Shown: in pieces, positions 1-8,556 of the stretch | Layout: the number at the start of each line of letters is the position of its first letter | Numbering within the stretch: the first letter of the stretch is position 1 | Assembly (NCBI GenBank): GCA_017521805.1 | Contig: JAFXDK010000068.1 | Span: 34,175 to 98,174, forward strand | Origin: Ruminococcus sp. | GTDB taxonomy: Bacteria; Bacillota; Clostridia; Oscillospirales; Ruminococcaceae | Direction: 5' to 3' | Length of the DNA stretch: 64,000 bases | The notes under the pieces: generated by a model | Databases searched by the model: none | What the model saw: the letters and a program-made list of their open reading frames with translations, nothing else | Told to the model about the DNA's origin: nothing | Position numbers and translations under genes: made by a program

Positions 1-426
1 TCTGTTGGTGATAATACCAACAAGCTTGTTTTTATCGTCAACAATGGGCACACCTGAAATCTTGTACTTGCCCATAAGCTCGTCAGCGTCAGCAACAAGT
101 CTGTCCTCGGTGAGAGAGAAAGGATTTACAATAACGCCGTTCTCGGAACGCTTTACCTTGTCAACTTCCTCTGCCTGCTGTTCAATGGACATATTCTTGT
201 GGATAATTCCGATACCACCCTCACGGGCAATGGCAATAGCCATACGGGAATCAGTAACTGTATCCATAGCAGCAGTCATAATGGGAGTATTAAGTCTGAT
301 GTTTCCTGCAAGTCTTGTGTCGAGTTTAATCATGTTCGGAGTAACATCCGATTCGTCGGGAATAAGCAGTACATCGTCGAATGTAAGTCCTTCTTTCTGG
401 AATTTGCTGTTAATATCAGTCAGCAT
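1..426 (-). CDS. guaB: IMP dehydrogenase, N-terminal part (runs off window)
   Basis: Only the first 142 codons are present; the gene continues beyond base 1. The product oxidises IMP to XMP with NAD+, the committed step of GTP synthesis in the cytosol. The translation opens with the conserved early FDDVLL motif, continues with [18 protein letters not shown] and GGIGIIHKN of the TIM barrel, and ends inside the first CBS domain ([10 protein letters not shown]). The ATG at 424-426 follows a strong AAAGGAGG ribosome site. A good promoter lies at 496-524. Identification is firm; the catalytic cysteine loop lies outside the window. Confidence 0.96.
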   Translation of the reverse strand, partial: MLTDINSKFQKEGLTFDDVLLIPDESDVTPNMIKLDTRLAGNIRLNTPIMTAAMDTVTDSRMAIAIAREGGIGIIHKNMSIEQQAEEVDKVKRSENGVIVNPFSLTEDRLVADADELMGKYKISGVPIVDDKNKLVGIITNR

Positions 427-495
427 AATAAATCCTCCTTTAACTTTTTTTCGGAACAAAATTATTCCGAATACAAACCGAGTTTATTAACTTTA

Positions 496-524
496 ATAAT
501 AACATTTTTTCAGCCTTATGTCAA
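496..524 (-). promoter_or_regulatory. Predicted sigma-A promoter for guaB
   Basis: On the minus strand TTGACA (519-524) and TATTAT (496-501) are separated by 17 bases, about 70 bases before the guaB start. No riboswitch was recognised in the short leader. Confidence 0.7.
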
Positions 525-613
525 TAGATACTGAAAAATGTCTTATAGAAAATATGTGTGGAATCAACATAGTGATTTGTCGAATTTAGGCATATATAAA
601 TATGATAGACCCA

Positions 614-1474
614 TTAGCCGCCTGTGGAATTTTTGGCATATATAGCCAGAATTTCAGAAGCGTCAGAGGAATCGACGATTTCATCACCGTTTAAATCTCC
701 GATGATACGCTGTTTTTTTGTAAATACAGCAGGTATACCTGTGGAAATCTTTGCATATTCCGCAAGAACGTCAGATGCGTCTGCGGAATCCGTTGTTTCA
801 TCGTTGTTTACGTCTCCTGCCATGAAATTTTTCATATCTATAAAATCTATGCCATTTTCCAAGGCGTACTTTTCAGAGGCGCTTCCAGTTGTGCCCTTGA
901 TGAGAAAATCGTGGATAACCGTGCTTCCCTCCTCATGAGTAGCCGCCTCCATGCCGAGTGCATTTGCACCTATGGCTGTAACGCTTGACGGAATTTCCAT
1001 ATCCAGCGCAACACAGCCGTAAAAGGCTTCATCTCCGATAGTTTTCAGCGATGTGGGAAGCTTTACTGTTTCAAGCTTCGGGCAGGAGAAAAAGCAATCG
1101 TCGGGAATTGCTGTAATTCCCTTGCTGAATGTCACTTCTGTCAGCTCGTTACAGCTCATAAAAGCTTTTTCACCGATACTTTTTATATTCTTTCCTATTG
1201 TTATTTTTTCAACGTTGAAATTGCCTGCATAGGCTTTTTCACCTATGGCAGTTATGGTATATCCGCTTATTTCCGTGGGTACTTCCGCTTCTGCATAGCT
1301 GTGCGGGAGATACACGCTTTTCAGTTCCGCTGTTTTTCCGTCGGAATTTACGAGTATTGTGTACTCTACAGCATTTATAACTGTTGAAATCTCCTTGCGG
1401 CTGTCTGTTTCAGCTGTTGCCGATACGGAAGATACAGCCATAATTCCGCTTATTATTGCAGATAAAAGTTTCAT
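614..1474 (-). CDS. Secreted LRR (BspA-like) protein with C-terminal dockerin
   Basis: 286 residues. Residues 1-21 form a signal peptide (short positive start, hydrophobic core, Ala-x-Ala end). Residues about 70-190 carry LRR_5/BspA-type repeats such as TAIGEKAYAGN, SIGEKAFMSC and TIGDEAFYGC. The C-terminus (about 219-286) is a dockerin-like pair of calcium loops, GDVNNDETTDSADASDVL and GDLNGDEIVDSSDASEIL. It is probably an extracellular protein that docks to a cohesin or binds calcium; no catalytic domain is visible. It is the last gene of the fabD-aroE-aroK-amidohydrolase series, only 15 nt after the amidohydrolase, although that company says nothing obvious about its role. The ATG has an AAAGGAATTG ribosome site. 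Confidence 0.85.
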   Translation of the reverse strand: MKLLSAIISGIMAVSSVSATAETDSRKEISTVINAVEYTILVNSDGKTAELKSVYLPHSYAEAEVPTEISGYTITAIGEKAYAGNFNVEKITIGKNIKSIGEKAFMSCNELTEVTFSKGITAIPDDCFFSCPKLETVKLPTSLKTIGDEAFYGCVALDMEIPSSVTAIGANALGMEAATHEEGSTVIHDFLIKGTTGSASEKYALENGIDFIDMKNFMAGDVNNDETTDSADASDVLAEYAKISTGIPAVFTKKQRIIGDLNGDEIVDSSDASEILAIYAKNSTGG

Positions 1475-1489
1475 TACAATTCCTTTCTT

Positions 1490-2659
1490 TTAGAGAGCCC
1501 CTTTAATGATTTCACCGTCAATCATAACCAGCACAGGCTCTGACATAAGGTCAAGGGGAGATTCGCCCTTGCGATAAAGCTGGATATCTGCATCTTTTCC
1601 TGCTGTAAGACTTCCTGTAACGTCGTCAACTCCGAGAATTTCTGCCGCGTCTATGGTGAGACTGCGGAGCGCCTTTTCCATATCAAGTCCGCCCTTTACT
1701 GCCGCCTGTGCGGATATTGGCAGATACTGTATCGGTATAACTGTGTGGTCGGTGCATATTGCAAGCTTTACGTTGTTTTCCGCAAGTATTGCCGCATTTT
1801 TCAACTCCAGACCTTTCATTTCAGGCTTGCAGCGGTCGCATATCAGCGGGCCGCATATAACGGGAACTTCCTCCTCGCCTAAGATATCGGCGATTTTGTA
1901 GCTCTCTGTGCCGTGGATAATAACAAGCTCCAGAGAAAATTCCTTTGCTATGCGCATAGCGGTGCAGATATCGTCGGCACGATGACAGTGGAAAAATGCT
2001 TTCTGCTTGCGTTCAAGGAGAGGCATGAGCGCCTCGCATTTTATATCGTACTCCGGCGGCTCGTAATTTTCGTTGTCGGAATAGTATATATCCATATCGT
2101 GAGCGTATCTGCGGGATTTATACAAGCCCTCACGGATTATAGCCGCTGTAGCCATACGTGTTACGGGAGTTGTACCCTTTTCGCTGTATACCCTTTTGGG
2201 ATTTTCACCTAAGGCAAATTTCATGCCGCAGGTTTTGATAAGCATATCGTCAATACGTCTGCCTGCTGTCTTTATAACGGAAATTTCACCGCCGCAGGCA
2301 TTGGCACTTCCGGGGCATGAAGCAACGGTTGTTATACCTCTCATTCTCGCTTCCTCAAAACAGCGGTCAAAGGGATTTATACCGTCAATCGCTCTCATCT
2401 GAGGAGTAAAAGCGTCGGTGGATTCGTTGCAGTCGTCTCCCTCGAAATCAACGCCGTCCTCGATTATTCCAAGGTGAGTATGAGCGTCGATAAAGCCGGG
2501 GAGAATAAGTCCTCCCTGTGCGTCGAGGCTGTCCTCGGGGATATTTACAGGGTCGCCCTCACCTATGGCACCGATATTTCCGCCGTCTGTTTCAAGCCAG
2601 CCTTTTTTTATTGTTCCTGTGCCGTCCATAGTAATTATTTCAGCATTATATATAAGCAT
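1490..2659 (-). CDS. Amidohydrolase family protein (imidazolonepropionase/deacetylase-like)
   Basis: 389 residues from the ATG at 2657-2659, which follows GGAGGATTTT; a longer frame from the TTG at 2669-2671 would begin inside that ribosome site, so the ATG is preferred. The fold is a metal-dependent TIM-barrel amidohydrolase: small N-terminal beta domain (NAEIITMDG), metal motif DAHTHLG near residue 60, then HCHRADD, VIIHGTE and AICTDH, and the closing GSLTAGKDADI. These supply the usual His ligands and the catalytic Asp. The likely reaction is hydrolysis of a C-N bond in a small amide or cyclic compound, but the substrate cannot be read from the sequence. It lies 17 nt downstream of aroK in the same transcription unit. 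Confidence 0.82.
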   Translation of the reverse strand: MLIYNAEIITMDGTGTIKKGWLETDGGNIGAIGEGDPVNIPEDSLDAQGGLILPGFIDAHTHLGIIEDGVDFEGDDCNESTDAFTPQMRAIDGINPFDRCFEEARMRGITTVASCPGSANACGGEISVIKTAGRRIDDMLIKTCGMKFALGENPKRVYSEKGTTPVTRMATAAIIREGLYKSRRYAHDMDIYYSDNENYEPPEYDIKCEALMPLLERKQKAFFHCHRADDICTAMRIAKEFSLELVIIHGTESYKIADILGEEEVPVICGPLICDRCKPEMKGLELKNAAILAENNVKLAICTDHTVIPIQYLPISAQAAVKGGLDMEKALRSLTIDAAEILGVDDVTGSLTAGKDADIQLYRKGESPLDLMSEPVLVMIDGEIIKGAL

Positions 2660-2676
2660 AAAATCCTCCAATCATA

Positions 2677-3177
2677 TCACTTCAGCATTTTAACAGCGTC
2701 AACTATAAGCTCCGCTGTACTCATAGGACTGCCGCTGCCGTCTATCTGTATTGTGGAATGTTTCTTGTATACATCATGACGGGCATTGAAGCGTTCTTCA
2801 AGCTCCTCTTTTGTGGAATTCACAACAATGGGGCGGTTTGAATCGCCGTTTATACGGCTATAGCAGGCTTCAAAATCAAGGTCTAAGAATATAACAGCTC
2901 CTGACTTTGCCGCCGCTTTTGCAGAATCGGGATTGAGCATTGCGCCGCCGCCGCATGCCACAACAGCCTTTTTTCCGCAGAGGGATTTTATAACCTCCGC
3001 TTCAACCTGACGGAAATATGCTTCGCCCTTTTCTGCGAAAATTTCGGGAATTGTCATGCCCTCTCTTGCCACTATAACCTCATCGGAATCGCAGAAGCTG
3101 TAACCAAGCTTCCTTGCGGCAAGCTTTCCCACAGTGGATTTTCCGCAGCCCATAAATCCGCATAAAAATACAGTCAT
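2677..3177 (-). CDS. aroK: Shikimate kinase
   Basis: 166 residues, normal length. It phosphorylates shikimate with ATP to shikimate 3-phosphate (step five of the chorismate pathway). Visible motifs are the Walker A loop GFMGCGKST (residues 7-15), the metal/substrate DSD motif at 30-32, the FR substrate arginine near 56, the GGG substrate loop at 76-78, and the C-terminal YKKHST region of the adenine-binding end. It starts one base before the stop region of aroE, so the two shikimate genes are closely coupled. Confidence 0.95.
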   Translation of the reverse strand: MTVFLCGFMGCGKSTVGKLAARKLGYSFCDSDEVIVAREGMTIPEIFAEKGEAYFRQVEAEVIKSLCGKKAVVACGGGAMLNPDSAKAAAKSGAVIFLDLDFEACYSRINGDSNRPIVVNSTKEELEERFNARHDVYKKHSTIQIDGSGSPMSTAELIVDAVKMLK

Positions 3178-3178
3178 A

Positions 3179-4021
3179 TCACTTACCCCGATTCATCTTT
3201 TCAACTTCAGCTTCAACATCTTTTATTATTGCAGATATATCCTCCGAGGCAAATTCTCCGCCATACCACAGCTCGTGAGCCTTTACAGCCTGATATACAA
3301 GCATTGCCGCGCCGCCTACTGCTGTTCGTCCAAGCTCTCTTGCCTTTTTCATAAGGAGTGTTTCAATGGGATTGTATATAACATCGAAGAAGCTGAGACA
3401 ATTTTCAATTATCTCATCTGAAACGGGGCATGCGTCAATTTTCGGGTACATACCCACGGGAGTTGCATTTACAAGGAGGTCAAAGCTGCCCTCAATCTCG
3501 CTTACAAGGCAGATTTTTACAGAAGCACCGCCGCACTTTGAAAGTATCTCCGCCATTACAAGCTGTGCTGTTTTTACAGCGTCGGGGAGAACGGCGATTG
3601 TCAGCTCTGCTCCGTGAAGCGCCGCTTCAATGGCAATCATTCTGCCTACGCCGCCGCAGCCTACAAGGAGTACTTTTCCGCCGAGGGGAAGCAGTTCTGC
3701 GGAACGGAGAAATCCGTCGCAGTCTGTATTGTATCCCGTCATAACTCCGTTGTCGTTGGACACGCAGTTGACGGAATTGTACCGCTCCGCACTCTCGCCA
3801 AGTCTGTCCGTCATGGGAATAATTGCCGTTTTGTGCGGAATAGTTATATTGAAGCCTTTCAACCGGCGGAGCATATCTTCGCTTTCCGCAAGCTTTTCAG
3901 GTGCAATGTCAATCAGCTCGTAGCTGTAGTCCTCGATTCCGCTTAAAGCAAAAAGCTTATTGTGTATAAGCGGCGACATTGAATGTCCCAGAGGATGCCC
4001 GATAAGTCCGTATTTATCCAT
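3179..4021 (-). CDS. aroE: Shikimate 5-dehydrogenase
   Basis: 280 residues from the ATG at 4019-4021, which overlaps the fabD stop as ATGGATAA and has GAGGGAG 9 nt upstream; the frame also extends to a TTG at 4046-4048 but that start has no ribosome site. It reduces 3-dehydroshikimate with NADPH. Substrate motifs are GHPLGHSMSP at the start, FNITIPHK with the catalytic lysine, and GYNTDCDGF; the nucleotide fold shows GCGGVGR, and NATPVGM is typical of the family. Coupled to fabD upstream and aroK downstream, an unusual mix of fatty-acid and aromatic genes. Confidence 0.95.
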   Translation of the reverse strand: MDKYGLIGHPLGHSMSPLIHNKLFALSGIEDYSYELIDIAPEKLAESEDMLRRLKGFNITIPHKTAIIPMTDRLGESAERYNSVNCVSNDNGVMTGYNTDCDGFLRSAELLPLGGKVLLVGCGGVGRMIAIEAALHGAELTIAVLPDAVKTAQLVMAEILSKCGGASVKICLVSEIEGSFDLLVNATPVGMYPKIDACPVSDEIIENCLSFFDVIYNPIETLLMKKARELGRTAVGGAAMLVYQAVKAHELWYGGEFASEDISAIIKDVEAEVEKMNRGK

Positions 4022-4928
4022 AAATTTCAGCTCCCTCAAGTCCTGCAAGATTTTCTATATTAAGGGCAGTTACTCCTGAAAGCGTCTTTTTAACAAGTCC
4101 TGTAAGTGTTTTTCCCGGACCGAATTCAACAAATGTATCTGCTCCTGCCGCTTGCATTGCCGCAAGCTCGGATGTAAAGCGTACAGGCGAAACGATATGC
4201 TTTGCAAGAATTGCCGCCATATCGCTGAAATCTGTCAGCTCACCGCCGGTTACGTTGGAGTAATACTTCACCTGCGGAGCGTTGAATGTGATTGTCTTTG
4301 CTGTTTCATAGAATTTATCAGCGGCAGACTGCATCAGCTTAGAATGGAATGCACCTGCAACATTAAGAGGTACAACTCTTGCCTTTAATTCTGCAAATAT
4401 TTCGCTTACTTCGGCAATTCCCTCGGGTGTTCCTGCAATTACCGTCTGCTGTGGGGAGTTGTAATTTACTGCTGTGACATAGTTTGAAGCGTTAGCGCAG
4501 ATTTCTTCGATTTTCTCGGGAGCAAGCTTCATAACAGCCGCCATTGCGCCCTTTTGCTCTGCTGTTGCCGCTTCCATAGCCTCTGCACGTGCCTTTATAA
4601 GTCTGAATCCGTCCTCGGCTGATACCATACCTGAGCTTACAAGTGCGGCATATTCGCCGAGAGAATGACCTGCCACGCCGTCGAATTTATATCCCTTTTC
4701 AATTGCGGCATTGAGACATACAAGGGAAGTGAGCATAATTGCAGGCTGAGCGTTGATAGTTTTTGAAAGCTCCTCAATGGGACTTTCAAAGCAAAGCTTT
4801 TTCATATCCTTGCCGAGAATATCCGACGCAGTGTCGTATAATTCCGCGGTTTTTGGAAATGCCTCCGCAATATCTCTGCCCATGCCCTGAGCCTGTGAAC
4901 CCTGTCCTACAAACAGTGAAATAGTCAT
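4014..4928 (-). CDS. fabD: Malonyl-CoA:ACP transacylase
   Basis: 304 residues. It moves malonyl groups from CoA to acyl carrier protein for fatty-acid chain extension. The catalytic serine is Ser89 in GHSLGEYAAL, with the malonate-binding arginine near residue 114 and the catalytic histidine in NVAGAFHSKLM. The early motif VGQGSQAQGMG is diagnostic. Most Firmicutes carry fabD between fabK and fabG; here it is divergent from the main fab operon and heads the aroE/aroK unit, separated from fabH by about 300 nt. Confidence 0.96.
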   Translation of the reverse strand: MTISLFVGQGSQAQGMGRDIAEAFPKTAELYDTASDILGKDMKKLCFESPIEELSKTINAQPAIMLTSLVCLNAAIEKGYKFDGVAGHSLGEYAALVSSGMVSAEDGFRLIKARAEAMEAATAEQKGAMAAVMKLAPEKIEEICANASNYVTAVNYNSPQQTVIAGTPEGIAEVSEIFAELKARVVPLNVAGAFHSKLMQSAADKFYETAKTITFNAPQVKYYSNVTGGELTDFSDMAAILAKHIVSPVRFTSELAAMQAAGADTFVEFGPGKTLTGLVKKTLSGVTALNIENLAGLEGAEIYG

Positions 4929-5233
4929 AACTTTTATTGTTCCTTTCTGTGCAAAATGACAATCAAAACGACGATTTTACCGAATTATTCTAATAAATCC
5001 TGTCTAAAGTGACGAATTTTCATTTTCCTTACTACAAAAGGGAAAAAAATTCTTGCAAAAAGCTCGGAAATGATTTACAATATATGTATATATGTATGCT
5101 GTCAATCAGAATTTTACTCTATATCGTCGCTTAATTCCAGCATACTATTACTATAACATAAATTTGAAAATATTACAACACTTTTTTCAAAATTTTATAT
5201 TGAATGGTGTTGAGTAAATAAAGGAGCTACGGA
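4929..5233. promoter_or_regulatory. Divergent fabD/fabH intergenic region with a plus-strand promoter
   Basis: A plus-strand TTGCAA (5053-5058), 17-base spacer, TACAAT (5076-5081) is a plausible fabH promoter giving a leader near 145 nt. An imperfect AT-rich dyad (AAATTTGAAAA at about 5160 against TTTTCAAAATTT at about 5187-5198) could be an operator for a lipid regulator, but it does not match a site I can name. No minus-strand promoter for fabD was clear. Confidence 0.45.
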
Positions 5234-6220
5234 ATGGGCATCAACTTATTGGCTATGGGAAGCTATCTTCCCGAAAAAATTATGACAAACGACGACTTTG
5301 CGGGATTCCTCGATACAAATGATGAATGGATTCGCACGCGTACAGGTATAACTCAGCGTCATATGGCAGGCTGGGAGCCTGTTTGGTATATGGGCAAAAA
5401 AGCCGCAGAAAAGGCTATCGAAAAAGCTGGAATCTCCCCTAAGGATATCGGACTTGTTATCGTAAGCACTGTTACAAGTGATTTTGTAACACCAAGCATT
5501 GCAAGCCTGCTCCAGTATGAGCTGGGAATTGAAAATGCCGCCGCTTTTGACCTTAACGCCGCTTGCTCGGGATTCGTATTCTCCCTTGATACAGCAAGAA
5601 GATTCCTTGAAACTGACGACAGCATAAAATATGCTATTGTAATCTCAACAGAGGCAATTTCACGTATCTGTGATTTCGAGGACAGAGGCTCATGCATACT
5701 TTTCGGCGACGGTGCCGCCGCCGCTGTTATTGAAAAAAGTGATAAGCTTTATTCTTCTTTCCTCAATTCTGACGGAAGCGGAGCAAGAAAGCTCTATGCA
5801 AGAAATTGTCATCCTGCGCCTATCGTGAAGCAGGAATCGGATTTTGAGGACGGATTTGAAAAGCAGGCTGTCCACAGTCTCTATCAGGACGGCAGAGAGG
5901 TTTATAAATTCGCTGTAAAAGCGCTTCCAACAGCTTTCAAAGCCGCCGCTGAGAAAATCGGTATTACAAGTGAGGAAATCGACTGGTTTGTACCTCATCA
6001 GGCAAATGTGAGAATTATTGAAACTGCGGCAAAAAATCTGGGAGCGCCAATGGATAAATTCATTGTAACTCTCGACCACCATGGAAATACATCAAGCGCG
6101 TCAATTCCCCTTGCCCTTGATGAAGCTATTGAAAAGGGCATTGTGAAAAAAGGACAGAAACTTGCTCTCGTTGGATTCGGTGCAGGTCTTTCCTATGGCA
6201 GTGTGATATTGGAGTATTAA
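5234..6220 (+). CDS. fabH: 3-oxoacyl-ACP synthase III
   Basis: 328 residues. It condenses a primer acyl-CoA with malonyl-ACP to start fatty-acid synthesis; the choice of acetyl or branched primers cannot be told by eye. The catalytic triad is present: Cys111 in NAACSGFVF, His in VPHQANVRI and Asn in HHGNTSSAS. ATAAAGGAG lies 5 nt before the ATG. First gene of the plus-strand fab operon. Confidence 0.96.
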   Translation: MGINLLAMGSYLPEKIMTNDDFAGFLDTNDEWIRTRTGITQRHMAGWEPVWYMGKKAAEKAIEKAGISPKDIGLVIVSTVTSDFVTPSIASLLQYELGIENAAAFDLNAACSGFVFSLDTARRFLETDDSIKYAIVISTEAISRICDFEDRGSCILFGDGAAAAVIEKSDKLYSSFLNSDGSGARKLYARNCHPAPIVKQESDFEDGFEKQAVHSLYQDGREVYKFAVKALPTAFKAAAEKIGITSEEIDWFVPHQANVRIIETAAKNLGAPMDKFIVTLDHHGNTSSASIPLALDEAIEKGIVKKGQKLALVGFGAGLSYGSVILEY

Positions 6221-6272
6221 GGGAAAACACACGTAAGTAATATGCAAGAATAGTGTAAATTAAATATTTGTT

Positions 6273-6371
6273 GTAGGGGCTGCCTTTGGCAGTCCGCCGA
6301 CAAAATCGGAATATATAAGAAATTCTGTAAATTTTTTTATTTCATTACGGACCGCCAAAGGCGGCCCCTAC
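6273..6371. repeat. Inverted pair of GTAGGGGC-headed palindromes (REP/BIME-like)
   Basis: A plus copy at 6273-6297 (head GTAGGGGC, stem GGGCTGCC/GGCAGTCC, loop TTT) faces a minus copy at 6348-6371 (head GTAGGGGC read on minus, stem GACCGCC/GGCGGCC, loop AAA). They lie between fabH and fabK inside the operon. The GTAG head followed by a stem is the architecture known for REP sequences; no RAYT transposase gene lies in the window. Confidence 0.7.
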
Positions 6372-6426
6372 TAATGAGTTTACAAAAAATATATATAGAT
6401 TAGTGTTGAAAAGAGGAGGAAATAAA

Positions 6427-7353
6427 ATGAAAACAAGAATTACAGAATTATTAGGCTGTCAGTACCCCATTATTCAGGGCGGTATGGCTTGGGTTGCAGA
6501 ACATACTCTTGCCGCCGCTGTATCAAATGCAGGCGGTATCGGTCTTATTGCAGGAGGTTCAGCTCCTATTGATTATCTCCGTGAGCAGATTCGTCTCTGC
6601 AAGGAGAAAACAGATAAGCCTTTCGGTGTTAATATCATGCTCATGAGTCCCAACGCTGAGGACCTTGCACAGCTTTGTATTGATGAAAAAGTTGCTGTTG
6701 TAACAACAGGCGCAGGAAATCCGGGAAAATTCATTCCTGCTTGGAAAGAGGCTGGAATCAAGGTAATTCCTGTTATCCCCTCAGTTGCTCTTGCAAAGCG
6801 TATGGAGCGTGCAGGTGCTGATGCTGTTGTTGCAGAGGGTACGGAATCAGGCGGTCATATCGGCGAAAATACAACAATGTGCCTTGTTCCGCAGGTTGTA
6901 GATGCTCTTGAAATCCCCGTAATTGCCGCAGGCGGTATTGCTGACGGCAGAGGCGTTGCGGCTTCATTTATGCTTGGTGCAGAGGGCGTACAGATTGGCA
7001 CACGCTTCCTTGCTTCCGAGGAATGTCAGATTCACCCTACATTCAAGGAGCTTGTTGTTAAGGCTAAGGATACCGACAGCGTTGTTACTGGAAGATACAC
7101 AGGTCACCCTTGCAGAAACATCAAGACAAAGTTTGCAAAAATGCTTGCAAACGGTGAAAAGGACGGCTCACTCACTCCCGAACAGTTTGAGGAGGTTACT
7201 CTCGGCTCTCTCCGTAAAGCTGTTCAGGACGGTAATCTTGAGGAAGGCTCTTTCCTCTGCGGTGCTATTGCAGGTATGATTAACGATATCAAGCCTTGTG
7301 AAGCTATTGTTAAGGAAATAATGGAACAGGCTGAGAGATTAATTAAGAATTAA
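6427..7353 (+). CDS. fabK: Enoyl-ACP reductase II (FMN-dependent)
   Basis: 308 residues from the ATG at 6427, which has GAGGAGG 7-8 nt upstream; the frame begins earlier at a GTG (6403) without a site. It reduces trans-2-enoyl-ACP with NAD(P)H using FMN, the last step of each elongation cycle. Nitronate monooxygenase-like TIM-barrel motifs are clear: YPIIQGGMAWV at the start, TTGAGNPG, AEGTESGGHIG with the catalytic-site histidine, and IAAGGIADGRG plus GAEGVQIGTRF for flavin binding. No FabI or FabL was seen in the window. Confidence 0.95.
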   Translation: MKTRITELLGCQYPIIQGGMAWVAEHTLAAAVSNAGGIGLIAGGSAPIDYLREQIRLCKEKTDKPFGVNIMLMSPNAEDLAQLCIDEKVAVVTTGAGNPGKFIPAWKEAGIKVIPVIPSVALAKRMERAGADAVVAEGTESGGHIGENTTMCLVPQVVDALEIPVIAAGGIADGRGVAASFMLGAEGVQIGTRFLASEECQIHPTFKELVVKAKDTDSVVTGRYTGHPCRNIKTKFAKMLANGEKDGSLTPEQFEEVTLGSLRKAVQDGNLEEGSFLCGAIAGMINDIKPCEAIVKEIMEQAERLIKN

Positions 7354-7390
7354 GAATTATGAATTAAGAATTGTAAATAAATTCGTAATT
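7343..7390. repeat. AATTAAGAATT micro-repeats after fabK
   Basis: Directly at the fabK stop the units AATTAAGAATTAAGAATT and GAATTAAGAATT recur, followed by TTCGTAATTATT. Similar units recur after potC and proS. Probably slippage-prone spacer DNA; no function seen. Confidence 0.6.
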
Positions 7391-7448
7391 ATTTGTATGG
7401 ACGATGCTCATATCGCTCCGTTAAATTGATATAAGGATAGAGATTATT

Positions 7449-7661
7449 ATGAAAGAATATAAGTTTATAAGAATGACATACAGGATGCTAAAAGGCGGAT
7501 ACGTAACTGCAAAAGGGGACGGATACCGTAACCACAGAACAGTAATCAGAGATATGGCTGAACAGGGTTGGCGGTTTGTCGGCAAACTTCCCGTTGAGGT
7601 AGGCGGTTATGGTGCAATCGCCAGCTACGACCTTGTATTTGAAATTGATTGTGAAAATTAA
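7449..7661 (+). CDS. Small DUF4177-like protein
   Basis: 70 residues. The pattern of a short beta start (KEYKFIRM), a central helix containing DMAEQGWRFVG and a closing strand YDLVFEI resembles the DUF4177 family of small alpha/beta proteins whose function is unknown. It lies between fabK and fabG in the fatty-acid operon with a modest AAGGATAGAG ribosome site. The position inside an essential operon suggests it is expressed, but a role in lipid synthesis is only a guess. Confidence 0.65.
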   Translation: MKEYKFIRMTYRMLKGGYVTAKGDGYRNHRTVIRDMAEQGWRFVGKLPVEVGGYGAIASYDLVFEIDCEN

Positions 7662-7729
7662 AACAATTGCAAGATTTAAAAGCTAACAGCTTGCTTTGCA
7701 AAGAAAAGCATTTAAAATGGAGGTAAAAT

Positions 7730-8470
7730 ATGGCTACAGCAATTATCACAGGCGCATCACAGGGAATCGGCGCTTGTATTGCAAAAAGACTTGCTAAAGA
7801 CGGCTTTGATGTCGTTATAAATCATTCACCAAAGGAAAGCAGTAAGGAAAAGGCTCTTGCTGTTGCGGCTGAATGTGAGGCTTTCGGCGTTAAGGCAATA
7901 TGTATTGCCGCCGATGTTTCACAGTTCGACCAGTGCGAAGCCATGGTGAAGCAGACAAAGGCTGAATTCGGCACAATTGATGTTCTCGTAAACAACGCAG
8001 GCATCACAAAGGATACACTCCTTGCACGCATGAAAGAAGAAGATTACGACGCTGTAATCGCTGTAAATCAGAAAAGCGTCTACAATATGTTAAAGCATAC
8101 CTGCGCTGTAATGATGAAACAGCGTCACGGCAGAATCATCAATATCACCTCTGTTGCAGGTCTTTACGGCAATGCAGGACAGGTGAATTATTCCGCATCA
8201 AAGGCGGCTATAATCGGTATGACTAAAACCGTAGCAAAGGAGTTCGGTTCACGCAATATCACTTGTAATGCCGTTGCTCCGGGACTTATCCGCACACCTA
8301 TGACGGACGTTCTTTCCGATGAGCTTAAAGCAAAAATGCTTTCCGCAATCGCTCTCGGCAGATACGGCGAGCCTGAGGAAGTTGCTTCTGTTGTGTCATT
8401 CCTCGCATCTGAGGACGCTTCATATATAACAGGACAGGTAATTGAAATTTCAGGCGGACTTTCAATGTAA
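7730..8470 (+). CDS. fabG: 3-oxoacyl-ACP reductase
   Basis: 246 residues, a classical short-chain dehydrogenase. It reduces 3-oxoacyl-ACP with NADPH. Motifs are the cofactor loop TGASQGIG near residue 7, the NNAG motif, the catalytic Ser in NITSVAG, and YSASK with the catalytic Tyr and Lys; the C-terminal GQVIEISGGLSM is typical of FabG. Ribosome site AATGGAGG lies 6 nt before the ATG. Confidence 0.96.
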   Translation: MATAIITGASQGIGACIAKRLAKDGFDVVINHSPKESSKEKALAVAAECEAFGVKAICIAADVSQFDQCEAMVKQTKAEFGTIDVLVNNAGITKDTLLARMKEEDYDAVIAVNQKSVYNMLKHTCAVMMKQRHGRIINITSVAGLYGNAGQVNYSASKAAIIGMTKTVAKEFGSRNITCNAVAPGLIRTPMTDVLSDELKAKMLSAIALGRYGEPEEVASVVSFLASEDASYITGQVIEISGGLSM

Positions 8471-8474
8471 ATTA

Positions 8475-8513
8475 AGGCATCTCTAAAAACCGACCTCACA
8501 GCGGTTTTTAGCG
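8475..8513. repeat. Palindrome with CTAAAAACCG arms
   Basis: CTCTAAAAACCG at about 8480-8491 pairs with CGGTTTTTAG about ten bases later, flanked by GGCAT and GACGCC ends. It sits between fabG and fabF. A longer relative with the same arm core lies at 24355-24430. Because the genes continue in the same direction it is more likely a mobile palindrome than a terminator. Confidence 0.55.
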
Positions 8514-8556
8514 ACGCCCGGCAGAAATATAAAATATAAGAATTGCAGAAAGGAAA

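Noticed and set aside
5150-5210. FapR or FabT operator before fabH
   Set aside because: The AT-rich dyad does not match either consensus well enough to name it.
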